Source: Streptomyces lunaelactis | GTDB lineage: Bacteria; Actinomycetota; Actinomycetes; Streptomycetales; Streptomycetaceae | Direction of reading: 5' to 3' | Length of the DNA stretch: 64,000 nucleotides | Assembly (NCBI RefSeq): GCF_003054555.1 | Contig: NZ_CP026304.1 | Location: 930,001 to 994,000 of the forward strand | Shown here: piece after piece, positions 1 to 8,041 of the stretch | Layout of the letters: every line of letters begins with the position of its first letter | How positions within the stretch are numbered: position 1 is the first letter of the stretch | Translations under genes and position numbers: made by a program | Notes under the pieces: model-generated | What the model was told of the DNA's origin: nothing | The model's database searches: none | The model's input: the letters and a program-made list of their open reading frames with translations, nothing else

Positions 1-837
1 GCATGGGTCGCGCCGCCGAGGACACGGAGCTGGGGAGCGCAGCTGCGGACCCTCGTACGGCGGTACTCCGCCGCGCTGAGCGCCGACCGGACCTTCCTGA
101 TCATCATGATCGCGCTGCCGTTCGTGATGGGTGCGATGGCGCGTGCGCTGGCCGGGAGCCGGCTGACGCAGGAGACGGCGATGAACGCCCTGCTCATCCT
201 CTGTGTCGGCGGGGTGCTGACCGGTGCCGCCAATGCCGTACGGGAGCTGGTCAAGGAACGGGTCATCTACCAGCGGGAGCGGGCCGTCGGGCTGTCCAGG
301 TCCGCGTATCTGATGTCCAAGGTGGTGGTGCTCGGCACGATCACGGTGCTGCAGGCGATCGTCCTGACCCTGGTCGGGCTGGTCGGCGTGGATCTGAACG
401 CCCCGGGCGGTGAAGGGGTGCTCCTGCCGCCGCTGGTGGAGATCACCCTGACCGTGGCGCTGCTCTCCTTCACGGCGATGATGCTCGGCCTGCTCGTGTC
501 CGCGCTGGTGAGCAAGGAGGAGGTCACCATGCCGCTGCTGGTGCTCCTCGCGATCGTCCAGGTCGTCTTCTGCGGCGCGCTCCTCAAGCTGCACGGGGTG
601 CCGGGCATCGAGCAGCTGGCGTGGCTGATCCCCTCCCGGTGGGCCCTCGGCGCCATGGCGGGGACCATCGGGCTCGGCAGGATCGTTCCGGGCAAGCTGA
701 CAACGGATCCGCTGTTCGAGCACTCGGCGGGCGTGTGGCTGCTCAACATGGGGATGCTGGTGGTGCTCTCGGTCGTGTTCGGATTCGCCGTCGCGAGGCT
801 GCTGCGCCGGCACGAACCCGCGATCATGCGGAAGTAG
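1..837 (+). CDS. ABC-2 type transporter permease, C-terminal part (partial)
   Basis: The reading frame is open from base 1 and stops at 837, so only the last 278 residues are present. They form a typical ABC-2 permease: a membrane entry near TFLIIMIALPFVMG, a cytoplasmic loop RELVKERVIYQRERAVGLS, then five or so further hydrophobic segments and a basic tail RLLRRHEPAIMRK. The loop motif with ExxxYxRER is characteristic of the permease half of large FHA-ATPase-permease fusions in Streptomyces. The neighbouring kinase and SH3-like gene fit that identity, but the FHA and ATPase parts lie outside the window and cannot be seen. The substrate is unknown. It is probably co-transcribed with the next gene, which starts 9 bp after its stop. 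Confidence 0.85.
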   Translation, partial: AWVAPPRTRSWGAQLRTLVRRYSAALSADRTFLIIMIALPFVMGAMARALAGSRLTQETAMNALLILCVGGVLTGAANAVRELVKERVIYQRERAVGLSRSAYLMSKVVVLGTITVLQAIVLTLVGLVGVDLNAPGGEGVLLPPLVEITLTVALLSFTAMMLGLLVSALVSKEEVTMPLLVLLAIVQVVFCGALLKLHGVPGIEQLAWLIPSRWALGAMAGTIGLGRIVPGKLTTDPLFEHSAGVWLLNMGMLVVLSVVFGFAVARLLRRHEPAIMRK

Positions 838-846
838 GGGCGGACC

Positions 847-1671
847 ATGACGACTCCGGACTTCCGCCCGACCCATGTCGTCCCCCGGGACGGGCTGCCC
901 GCCTGGGAGGCTCCGGACGTGTCCCGGCCGACCGCACCGCTCGACGCGCTGCTGCCCGTGCAGGTGGTCGACCGGCGCGGGGACTGGGGGCAGATCGTGT
1001 GCGCCAACGGATGGTCGGCGTGGGTCGACGGACGGCTACTGGTCTCCGTTCCTCAGGAGCCGCCGGTGGCGGGACAGCCGGCGGCCCGTACCGCGGACCC
1101 GCGGCCGCTGCTGGCCCGGGTCGAGGAGTCGCTGGGGCGGTACCGGCGCGCGGCGGAGGAGCTGACGGCCGGGCGGGGTGACGGGGAGACGTTCCGGCGT
1201 CGCACACAGGGACTGCGGGTGGGGATGGTCGTGGACGGCGAGTCGGTGTGGCTGTACGACGCCGAGCACGAGCGCTGGGTGTACTGCGACGGGGTGCGGC
1301 TCAGCACGTACGCGGCGGGGTCGGGCCCCGGCGGGGCGAGCGGCGCGGGCGGGGCAGCGGACGGCCCGGTTGCCGGGCGCGAGCCGACACGGGTGGTGAG
1401 CGAGGAGCCGAGCGGGATGAGCTCGCCGTCGCAGGGACCGCCGTCCGGGCCGGAGCCGACCCGGGTGGTCGGCCCTGAACGGGGGTCCGGGGACGGCCCC
1501 GCAGGCCGGGCCGACGACCGGGCCACAGGGCTCGTGGGGCCGGACCGGGCGCACGGCGGTGCCCCCGGCCCGACAGGCGCCCCGCATGGCCCGGCGGGAT
1601 CCGGGCCCGGGCGGCTCGTGCAGCCCGCGGCCGATGCCCCGTACTCACCCACCCGCCCCGGTGACGCCTGA
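847..1671 (+). CDS. SH3-like domain protein with PTRVV phospho-acceptor-like motifs
   Basis: This is a 274-residue protein with no signal peptide or membrane segment. Residues 30-68 (LLPVQVVDRRGDWGQIVCANGWSAWVDGRLL, read in parts) look like a small SH3-type beta barrel. Residues 120-155 contain a second Trp/Tyr-rich patch around VWLYDAEHERW. The C-terminal 110 residues are Gly/Pro-rich and disordered, and carry EPTRVV twice (Thr181 and Thr205). Such Thr-x-Val motifs resemble FHA-binding phospho-threonine sites. The stop overlaps the start of the kinase gene by 1 bp (TGATG), and the upstream gene is an ABC permease of the FHA-fusion type. I infer an adaptor or substrate of the kinase. No enzymatic function is visible. 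Confidence 0.75.
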   Translation: MTTPDFRPTHVVPRDGLPAWEAPDVSRPTAPLDALLPVQVVDRRGDWGQIVCANGWSAWVDGRLLVSVPQEPPVAGQPAARTADPRPLLARVEESLGRYRRAAEELTAGRGDGETFRRRTQGLRVGMVVDGESVWLYDAEHERWVYCDGVRLSTYAAGSGPGGASGAGGAADGPVAGREPTRVVSEEPSGMSSPSQGPPSGPEPTRVVGPERGSGDGPAGRADDRATGLVGPDRAHGGAPGPTGAPHGPAGSGPGRLVQPAADAPYSPTRPGDA

Positions 1672-2714
1672 TGGCGCGCGCCCCGCACGGTACCGATATG
1701 CCCGTCGGGCGGGCCTCCGATCTGCTCGGGAAGCAGATCGCGGGGTACCGCGTCGAGAGCGAGATCGGCCGCGGCGGCATGGCCGTCGTCTACCGGGCCA
1801 AGGATCTGCGGCTGGACCGCACCGTCGCCCTCAAGCTGCTCGCGCCCGAGCTCGCCCGCAACGACACCTTCCGGCAACGCTTCACCCACGAGTCACGGGT
1901 CGCCGCCGCCATCGACCACCCGCACATCGTGCCGGTCTTCGAGGCCGGGGAGACCGAGGGGATCCTCTACATCGCCATGCGTTACGTCGCCGGGCAGGAC
2001 CTGCGCGCACTGCTCGACCGCAAGGGGCCGCTCTCGCTCACGGCCGCCGGACGGATCGCCGCGCAGGTGGCCTCCGCACTTGACGCCGCCCACGACCACG
2101 ACCTGGTCCACCGGGACGTCAAACCCGGCAACATCCTGGTCGCGCAGGGCACGGACAGCGACCACCCCGAGCACGTCTACCTCACGGACTTCGGGCTGAC
2201 GAAGAAGTCGCTCTCCCTGACCGGGTTCACCACCGTGGGCCAGTTCGTCGGGACGCTCGACTATGTGGCGCCGGAGCAGATTTCGGGGCGCCCGGTGGAC
2301 GGCCGGTGCGATGTCTACAGCCTCGCCTGCGTCGTCTACGAGACCATCGCCGGAGCCCCGCCCTTCCAACGCGACGACGACATGGCCCTGTTGTGGGCCC
2401 ACCAGTACGACCCGCCGCCTCCGCTGACCGGGCATCGCCCCGATCTCCCCGCCGCCGTCGACGGCGTACTGGCGAAGGCTCTCGCCAAGAGCCCCGACGA
2501 CAGGTACGACTCCTGCCTGCAGTTCGTGGCCGCGCTGCGCGCCGCGGCGGCAGGCAACGGAAGCGGGAACGGGAACGGGGAGGGTAACGGGGACCACGCA
2601 CCGACGCAGGTGGACCAGCGCATCGGCGCGCCGTCCGAGTGGCCCGGCCCCCCGCCAGTACCGCCCCGGTGGGCGCTGCCGGTCTTCCCCGGCCTCCAGA
2701 AGGACGCGACGTAG
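1671..2714 (+). CDS. PknB-type serine/threonine protein kinase, soluble
   Basis: This is a 347-residue Hanks-type kinase. The visible motifs are the glycine loop GRGGMAVVY (about residue 34), the VALKLL lysine, the catalytic loop HRDVKPGN, the DFG motif in DFGLTKKS, the activation segment ending in APEQ, and DVYSLACV. The kinase domain occupies about residues 20-285. The tail is Gly/Asn-rich with APTQVDQ, a possible autophosphorylation or FHA-docking Thr. Unlike classical PknB there is no transmembrane helix and no PASTA repeat, so it is probably cytosolic and works with the FHA-type ABC transporter upstream. The ATG overlaps the previous stop by 1 bp, implying translational coupling. Its TAG stop sits exactly at the edge of the 2712-2890 repeat element. 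Confidence 0.95.
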   Translation: MARAPHGTDMPVGRASDLLGKQIAGYRVESEIGRGGMAVVYRAKDLRLDRTVALKLLAPELARNDTFRQRFTHESRVAAAIDHPHIVPVFEAGETEGILYIAMRYVAGQDLRALLDRKGPLSLTAAGRIAAQVASALDAAHDHDLVHRDVKPGNILVAQGTDSDHPEHVYLTDFGLTKKSLSLTGFTTVGQFVGTLDYVAPEQISGRPVDGRCDVYSLACVVYETIAGAPPFQRDDDMALLWAHQYDPPPPLTGHRPDLPAAVDGVLAKALAKSPDDRYDSCLQFVAALRAAAAGNGSGNGNGEGNGDHAPTQVDQRIGAPSEWPGPPPVPPRWALPVFPGLQKDAT

Positions 2715-2890
2715 GCCGTGTCTGGCAAATAGCGGCGTCCGCCCGCAGGGCGGGGTGCGCGGCGTCCGGTGCGTGCAATCGCAAGGCGGAGGATCATCCT
2801 CGTACTGGACGTACTTGGATGACTCCGACAACGCAGCGAGTGTGCGTGCCGGGCGTCGCGCACCAGGCGCGATTTGCCAGACACGGCCTA
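2712..2890. mobile_element. MITE-like element with perfect 19-bp terminal inverted repeats
   Basis: The sequence starts TAGGCCGTGTCTGGCAAAT (2712-2730) and ends with its exact reverse complement ATTTGCCAGACACGGCCTA (2872-2890). The element is 179 bp long, has no transposase, and holds no convincing ORF. If the core is 2714-2888, it is flanked by TA on both sides, as expected for a TA target duplication (IS630/Tc1-like), although other boundaries are possible. The interior is less G/C-extreme than the neighbouring genes (it contains GGAGGATCATCCTCGTACTGG). I believe similar intergenic repeats recur in Streptomyces genomes, but this cannot be checked here. It lies between the kinase stop and the convergent streptophobe gene, and its hairpin potential may also terminate transcription. 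Confidence 0.75.
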
Positions 2891-2904
2891 GCCGGCACCG
2901 GACC

Positions 2905-4185
2905 TCAGTTCGCCGCCGGCTCCACCTCACCGCGCCGGTGGACCCGGGATGCGAGCAGGCTGCCGAGGAAGCCGGCGATAAGCCCCCAGACCAGCGCTAG
3001 GCCGAGAGCCGACCACACTTGAGGTTGCAGCGACACCTCGCCCTCCAGCCCGCCGATGTCTCCGATGCCGAGCAGCGACAGGCCGAAGTGCGCCGAGATC
3101 CGGACGACGAGGCAGATGGTGAGCACGGTGAGGACGAGTGCCACCGCCATGTGCACGGCGTGCTGCCAGGGGCGCATCCGCGCGGGTGAGCGGGCCGCCA
3201 TCAGGAACGCCGCGGCCAGCAGCAGGACTCCGGCGACGACCGCGAGCCACCAGACCCGTCCGTCGTGTTCGGAGAGTGAGCTGAGGTTGAGGGTGGAGTT
3301 GTCGGGGTTGCGGAGCACCAAGTCCAGTACGTGCGGCATCGGCAGCCCGAAGGGGCCTTGCACCTTCCCCTCCCAGGAGGCGCCGAGACCGAGTGTCAGG
3401 GCGAGCCAGACGAGGTTCGGCAGTCCAAGGAGGATCACGGCGAAGGTCTCGGCGGGGTGACCGCGGGTCACCACGACGACGAGTCCGATGACGACGCCCA
3501 GTGCGACGTACGCGAGCAGCAGCACCACCATCGCGAAGGCCGCCGGGCGCACCGACTCCTGGAAGCGCACCAGGCGCGCGGGGAGCGGGGCCTTGCGCGA
3601 TACGAGGAGGGCCAGGACGAGCAGGCCCGCCAGCCACAGCAGGCCGAGGACGACGGTGAGCGGGATGTCGGCCTCGAAGCCGACCTTCGGGGAAGCGTCG
3701 AGCAGTTCGCCGATGTCGGCCGCCGTCCCCTCCCCGAGCGGGATGTCGAAACTGTGCCGGGCCAGGACCGAGAGGCCGATGAGGGCCAGGACCCACAGCA
3801 CCGCCACCCGGGCGGACCAGCCGAGCAGTTCGCGGGTGCCGGCCACGGCCCGGTGGCGCAGCGGCCGCAGGAATCCGGCGGCGATGACCAGGGCTCCGGC
3901 GAGGGTGACGGACAGCGGCAGAACCGTGAGATCCGCGTTCGTCTCGGCGATCACACCGGCGTCTCCGGAGATGTCCACGGAGCCGCCGACCGCCATCACG
4001 ACGACGGCCGCGACAACACGGGGGAAGGCGCTCCCGGGCAGGTCGGCGGCTCCGGCCGCCCACAGTCCGAGGGCGGCGGTGACGATCATGACGGTCAGCC
4101 CGGCGACGACCGCCACGAGGGCGTCGCGCCAGTCGTGGGCGGCGCGCCTCGCGCCACCCCGCTCGCTGGATCGCTGCTGGCTCAC
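2905..4185 (-). CDS. Streptophobe-family polytopic membrane protein
   Basis: A membrane protein of about 426 residues with about ten hydrophobic helices, beginning around DALVAVVAGLTVMIVTAALG. It carries the AxVVxMAVGGSVDISGD stretch and the long loop followed by NLVWLALTLGLGASW that I associate with the Streptomyces streptophobe family, whose function is unknown. The frame is open to an ATG-type start at 4272, but that would add a basic, non-hydrophobic 29-residue leader. GTG at 4185 (after an AGGA) or GTG at 4194 is more likely, with GGAGGCGGAG about 20 bp upstream. It is divergent from the DUF6777-like gene, and streptophobe genes often sit beside kinase/FHA signalling genes. Exact start uncertain. 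Confidence 0.75.
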   Translation of the reverse strand: MSQQRSSERGGARRAAHDWRDALVAVVAGLTVMIVTAALGLWAAGAADLPGSAFPRVVAAVVVMAVGGSVDISGDAGVIAETNADLTVLPLSVTLAGALVIAAGFLRPLRHRAVAGTRELLGWSARVAVLWVLALIGLSVLARHSFDIPLGEGTAADIGELLDASPKVGFEADIPLTVVLGLLWLAGLLVLALLVSRKAPLPARLVRFQESVRPAAFAMVVLLLAYVALGVVIGLVVVVTRGHPAETFAVILLGLPNLVWLALTLGLGASWEGKVQGPFGLPMPHVLDLVLRNPDNSTLNLSSLSEHDGRVWWLAVVAGVLLLAAAFLMAARSPARMRPWQHAVHMAVALVLTVLTICLVVRISAHFGLSLLGIGDIGGLEGEVSLQPQVWSALGLALVWGLIAGFLGSLLASRVHRRGEVEPAAN

Positions 4186-4387
4186 TCCTGCCACGCTAGG
4201 CAGGGGTTCGGTGCTCCGCCTCCCTGGGAGGGCCGACCGCGTCAACTTGCGGGCCGCACGGATGCGGAGCACACAATAGGCACGATCAAGGAAGAAAGTG
4301 AGATTACTTCACTCTCAACCACATTCAACGACATTCCTGTGCCGAGTTTCCTGCGCTGCACGATTCCTACGCTGGGAAGAAGAGCCC

Positions 4388-5662
4388 GTGAGTGCCCAAC
4401 CGCCGTCATCCGAACGCCCCACGTCGTCCGAACGCCCCACAGGACCCCCCTCCGGCCCGCTCTCGGGCCCTTCGCAACCGGGTCCCCCGCCGCCGCCCAG
4501 CAGCCCGTCCGGGCCGCCGAGCGGCGGAGGACCGGGCGGCACGGGCGGCTACGGCGGCTCGGGCGGACCCGGCGGAGGGGACGGCCCGGCGCAGGGCCCC
4601 GGCGAGGGCCCCGGCGAGGGCCCCGGCCACCCCTGGTGGCGGTCCGTGCCCAAAGTGGCCACCATCGCCGTGGCGCTCGTCGCCGCGGTGGTGCTCACCA
4701 TCGTCCTCACCCGCCCCGACGGATCGGGCAAGGGTGGCGAGGTCGTCCTCCAGGCCGCCGGCTCGACCGGGCCGGACCCGTACACGGAGTCGACCGCTCG
4801 GGAAAGCTCCCCGCCGCCGACGCCGCCCGCACCGCCGAGCACAACGCCGACCCCCGCCAACGCCACACGCAGCGTGGCGGGTTCGGCCCCCGGCCTGTAC
4901 GGCGGGACCCGCAACGTCGCCAGCTGCGACGTGGAGAAGCAGATCACCGCGCTCACGGCCGATCCGGCCAAGAACAAGGCGTTCGCCTCGGTCCAGGGCA
5001 TCGCCCCCGCCGCCGTCCCCGGGTATCTGCGCTCCCTGACGCCCGTCCAGCTGCAGATGGACACCCGGGTCACCAACCACGGCTACAAGAACGGCGCGCC
5101 CACCAGCTATCAGGCGGTCCTGCAGGCCGGCACGGCCGTCCTCGTCGACAACCGGGGCGTGCCCCGAGTGCGCTGCGCCTGCGGCAATCCGCTGCTCCCG
5201 ATGGTGCCCCAGCAGGGCACGCCCAAGCCGGCGGGTGACTCCTGGCCCGGGTTCCGGCAGTCGAACGTCGTGGTCGTGCGGCCCTCGGTCACCGTGATCA
5301 ACGTGTTCATCATGTACGACCCGACGAACGGCGACTGGTTCTCCCGTCAGCGGGGTGACGAGGGCGCCGACGACGAGAAGACCGAGCCGCCGCCGAACGT
5401 CATCAAGCCGCCGCCCTGCGCTCCGCAGCCCGCCGACGGAACGCCGACGCCCGCCCCCGGCGGATCCAGCTCGCCCTGCCCCCCGACATCGCCGTCCTCG
5501 AAGGCACCGTCCTCTAAGACACCGTCCTCGGAGCCCCCGCCGTCGGACTCCTCGGAGCCGCCGCCCTCGGACCCCAGCACCCCGAGTCAGCCCGCGCCTC
5601 CCGACGGCAGCCCGGAATCGGCCTCGGGATCCACGTCCGCACCGGCCCCCGATTCCGCCTAG
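4388..5662 (+). CDS. DUF6777-like membrane-anchored protein with disordered tails
   Basis: The chosen GTG at 4388 follows GGAAGA by about 8 bp and gives 424 residues. Residues 1-85 are Pro/Gly/Ser-rich and cytoplasmic, followed by one transmembrane helix (VATIAVALVAAVVLTIVL). A conserved extracellular domain runs from about residue 160 to 320 (GLYGGTRNVASCDVEKQ ... CACGNPLLP ... VVVVRPSVTVINVFIMYD), with three cysteines able to pair. The last 100 residues are a low-complexity Pro/Ser/Thr linker. The domain matches what I know as DUF6777 in Streptomyces; its function is unknown. The topology suggests a sensor or wall-associated anchor. It is divergent from the streptophobe gene and shares a roughly 200-bp promoter region with it. 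Confidence 0.8.
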   Translation: MSAQPPSSERPTSSERPTGPPSGPLSGPSQPGPPPPPSSPSGPPSGGGPGGTGGYGGSGGPGGGDGPAQGPGEGPGEGPGHPWWRSVPKVATIAVALVAAVVLTIVLTRPDGSGKGGEVVLQAAGSTGPDPYTESTARESSPPPTPPAPPSTTPTPANATRSVAGSAPGLYGGTRNVASCDVEKQITALTADPAKNKAFASVQGIAPAAVPGYLRSLTPVQLQMDTRVTNHGYKNGAPTSYQAVLQAGTAVLVDNRGVPRVRCACGNPLLPMVPQQGTPKPAGDSWPGFRQSNVVVVRPSVTVINVFIMYDPTNGDWFSRQRGDEGADDEKTEPPPNVIKPPPCAPQPADGTPTPAPGGSSSPCPPTSPSSKAPSSKTPSSEPPPSDSSEPPPSDPSTPSQPAPPDGSPESASGSTSAPAPDSA

Positions 5663-5717
5663 GAGTTCCCTCCTGCCGGGGACGCAGGCCCCGTCAGAGC
5701 TTGACGGCAGAGGCGGC

Positions 5718-6749
5718 TCAGGCGATGACGGCGGGAGAGGTGCCGGACTTCACGATCATCCGGGGTGCACCGCCGCCGTCCGCCGGGATCGACCAGAGGT
5801 CGGCACCGAAGTCACCGGGCAGGGCGTAGAGGAGAGTGTGGCCGTTCAGCCACAGGGCCTGGTCGTCGACGCTTCTCCGCTCGGCGAGCGCGGTCTCCCT
5901 GCCGGTGCGCAGATCCAGGATGTGCAGCCGCCAGGGAGCGTCGGCAAAGGCGCCCGGGACACGCTTCTTGAAGGCGACGCGGGTACCGTCCGGGGACAGT
6001 GATGGGCACTCGACGTTCTCGCGCAGGGTGCGCAGGGTGCGCCGGGCCAGGTCGCCCTCGACCAGATACGTACGGCCGCCGGTGGCGAGGGTCGCGTAGA
6101 AGCGGTTGTCGCCGGCGGCGAAGGTGACACCCCAGAAATTGTGGTCGGCGGCCCGGTGACGCTGCCCGTCCTTGACGACGGTGAAGCTCTCCAGGTCGGA
6201 CCGCAGGGTGCCGGTGCGGGTGTCGTAGATGGCGGTACGGGTGGAGAAGGCGCCCCCCGCGTACGAGTCTCCGCTCACGAACACCGTCCACGCGACAAGA
6301 CGACCGCTCGGTGAGACCCGGGCGCGGGTGGGCATGCCCGGCACCGGGAAGGTGCGGACGGGCCGCAACCGCGCGTCCAGGAGCACCGCTTCATGCCCGG
6401 GGACCACTCCGCCGGTGGCCCGCAGGCAGATGCCTGTGCCCGCGGCCGCGTGGAAGCGGAGGCAGTTGCGGGGTGCGGCGGTGCGCGGCCCGGCCATGGT
6501 GGTCAGCGGTAGGGAGGAGATGTGATCGCGCTGGGGGCCCCAGGCGAGATTGCGGAAGAGGAGCCTGCCCTGCTGACGCAACGTCACCACACCTGCCCGG
6601 GCGACCGGTTCACCGGGCCTGGCCCGGTCCCGTTCGCCGGCACGGTCGGCGGCCCGCACGGTTGCGACGACGGCGACGGCGGCCAGGACCGCGGTGGCGA
6701 GGCCGAGGATCAGCAGCCGGGCCCGCGGCCCGGAGATGTCGGGCGTCAT
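5718..6749 (-). CDS. TolB-like beta-propeller protein, membrane-anchored
   Basis: This 343-residue protein has an N-terminal signal-anchor (LLILGLATAVLAAVAVVATV, residues 12-31). A soluble part then carries repeated PD40/TolB-type blades: VSPSGRLVAWT, LSPDGTRVAFKK, LHILDLRTGRE and DLWSIPADGGG. It probably acts outside the membrane as a binding or scaffold module; no catalytic residues are visible. The ATG at 6749 overlaps the stop of the upstream MFS gene by 4 bp (ATGA), so the two proteins are likely made together and may function together. The frame is open further upstream, but that part reads against the MFS gene and was discarded. Confidence 0.75.
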   Translation of the reverse strand: MTPDISGPRARLLILGLATAVLAAVAVVATVRAADRAGERDRARPGEPVARAGVVTLRQQGRLLFRNLAWGPQRDHISSLPLTTMAGPRTAAPRNCLRFHAAAGTGICLRATGGVVPGHEAVLLDARLRPVRTFPVPGMPTRARVSPSGRLVAWTVFVSGDSYAGGAFSTRTAIYDTRTGTLRSDLESFTVVKDGQRHRAADHNFWGVTFAAGDNRFYATLATGGRTYLVEGDLARRTLRTLRENVECPSLSPDGTRVAFKKRVPGAFADAPWRLHILDLRTGRETALAERRSVDDQALWLNGHTLLYALPGDFGADLWSIPADGGGAPRMIVKSGTSPAVIA

Positions 6750-8020
6750 GCGTGGCTCCCCCGGTGGAAGGCGGCGACGGAAGCGAGGACGACGGCCAGA
6801 CCGGCGGTGGCCGCGGTCAAGGCACCGCCAGGACCGAGGTACATCCAGGCCGCGCCGAAGAGCAGTGATCCCGCGAAGCGGGCGAGGGCCTGTGACGTCT
6901 GGACGAGGGCCAGGCCGCTCGCCTTGAGGTGCGGGGGCAGCAGCGGGCCCGCGGCGGCCATCAGTACACCGTCGGTGGCCGCGTAGAAGGCGCCGAGCAG
7001 CACGAGTACGCACACGGCTGCCGCAGTCCCTCCGCCCCAGGGGCCGAGGAGCAGCACATACGCCATGAGCAGCACCCCATGCCCCGCGAGGAAGACCGGC
7101 CGGCGGCCGATCCGGTCGGCCAGCCGGCCCAACGGCACGGCCAGCAGCAGGAATCCGGCGGCAGTGCCGACAGGCAGCAGCGGGAAGTACGCGGTGGGCA
7201 GGTCGAGACGGCGCTGCAGCAGGAGATAGAGGAACGAATCGCTCACGGTGACCACGCCGAGCAGCGCGGCGATCAGGCACAGCCTCGGCAGACCGGGGGT
7301 CCGGGCAAGCGTTCGCAGTGACCGGCGACCGCGTCGCTTCCGTTTCACCGGGCGGTCGGGGGTTCGCGTCGAGGTGTCCCGTACGAAGAGCGCGAGCAGA
7401 AGTACGCCGAGCGCGGCGGCACAGAAGCTGACCACGAACACGGCGTCGTAGCCGTCACGAGCGGCCCACAGGACCGCGAAGGCGACGAGCGGGCCGAGCA
7501 GCGCGCCCGCGGTGTCCATCGCGCGGTGCACCCCGAAGGCCCGGCCCTGCTCCTCCTGCGGGCAGGACAGCGAGATGAGCGCGTCCCGAGGAGCGGTACG
7601 CAGCCCCTTGCCGGTGCGGTCGGCGGCCAGTACGGCACCGACCGCCCAGGGTGTCGTGGCGGCGAGCAGGGCGAGTTTGCAGCACGCGGACAGCGCATAG
7701 CCGGTGCCCGCGACTAGTTTGCGGCGCTGGGCGCGGTCGGCGATGTGACCGCCGGCCAGCCGGGACAGGGCGGTTGCGCCCTGATAGAGGCCGTCGAGAG
7801 CGCCGAAGGCGAGCGGCGACATACCGAGGCCGACGACGAGGTAGAGCGGCAGTACGGCGGTGACCATCTCGGCGGAGACATCCGTGACCAGGCTGACCGT
7901 GCCGAGGGCGATGACATTGCCGGCGACCGCGCGGCGGACTCCGGTGCCGCGCGGCGGTCGCGGCGGCGTGCTGCGTACGCCCGCCGCCGTGTCCGCGGCC
8001 CGGCCGGCCGACAGATACAC
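6746..8020 (-). CDS. MFS transporter
   Basis: A 424-residue major facilitator with about 11-12 helices. The loop 2-3 motif appears as GGHIADRAQRRKL and its second-half copy as GRLADRIGRRPVF, both typical of drug:H+ antiporter-like members. The N-terminus has a 30-residue polar leader before VIALGTVSLVTDVSAEM. The substrate cannot be predicted. It is the first gene of a two-gene unit with the TolB-like protein (ATGA overlap). The next gene upstream on the same strand, a secreted phosphoesterase, ends 21 bp away and might be in the same transcript. Confidence 0.88.
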   Translation of the reverse strand: MYLSAGRAADTAAGVRSTPPRPPRGTGVRRAVAGNVIALGTVSLVTDVSAEMVTAVLPLYLVVGLGMSPLAFGALDGLYQGATALSRLAGGHIADRAQRRKLVAGTGYALSACCKLALLAATTPWAVGAVLAADRTGKGLRTAPRDALISLSCPQEEQGRAFGVHRAMDTAGALLGPLVAFAVLWAARDGYDAVFVVSFCAAALGVLLLALFVRDTSTRTPDRPVKRKRRGRRSLRTLARTPGLPRLCLIAALLGVVTVSDSFLYLLLQRRLDLPTAYFPLLPVGTAAGFLLLAVPLGRLADRIGRRPVFLAGHGVLLMAYVLLLGPWGGGTAAAVCVLVLLGAFYAATDGVLMAAAGPLLPPHLKASGLALVQTSQALARFAGSLLFGAAWMYLGPGGALTAATAGLAVVLASVAAFHRGSHA

Positions 8021-8041
8021 CTGGCCTCCTCTCCGGTGAGG

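Noticed and set aside
5677..5693. CGGGG/CCCCG hairpin between convergent genes at 5.7 kb as a terminator
   Set aside because: Only a 5-bp stem, expected often by chance at this GC content.
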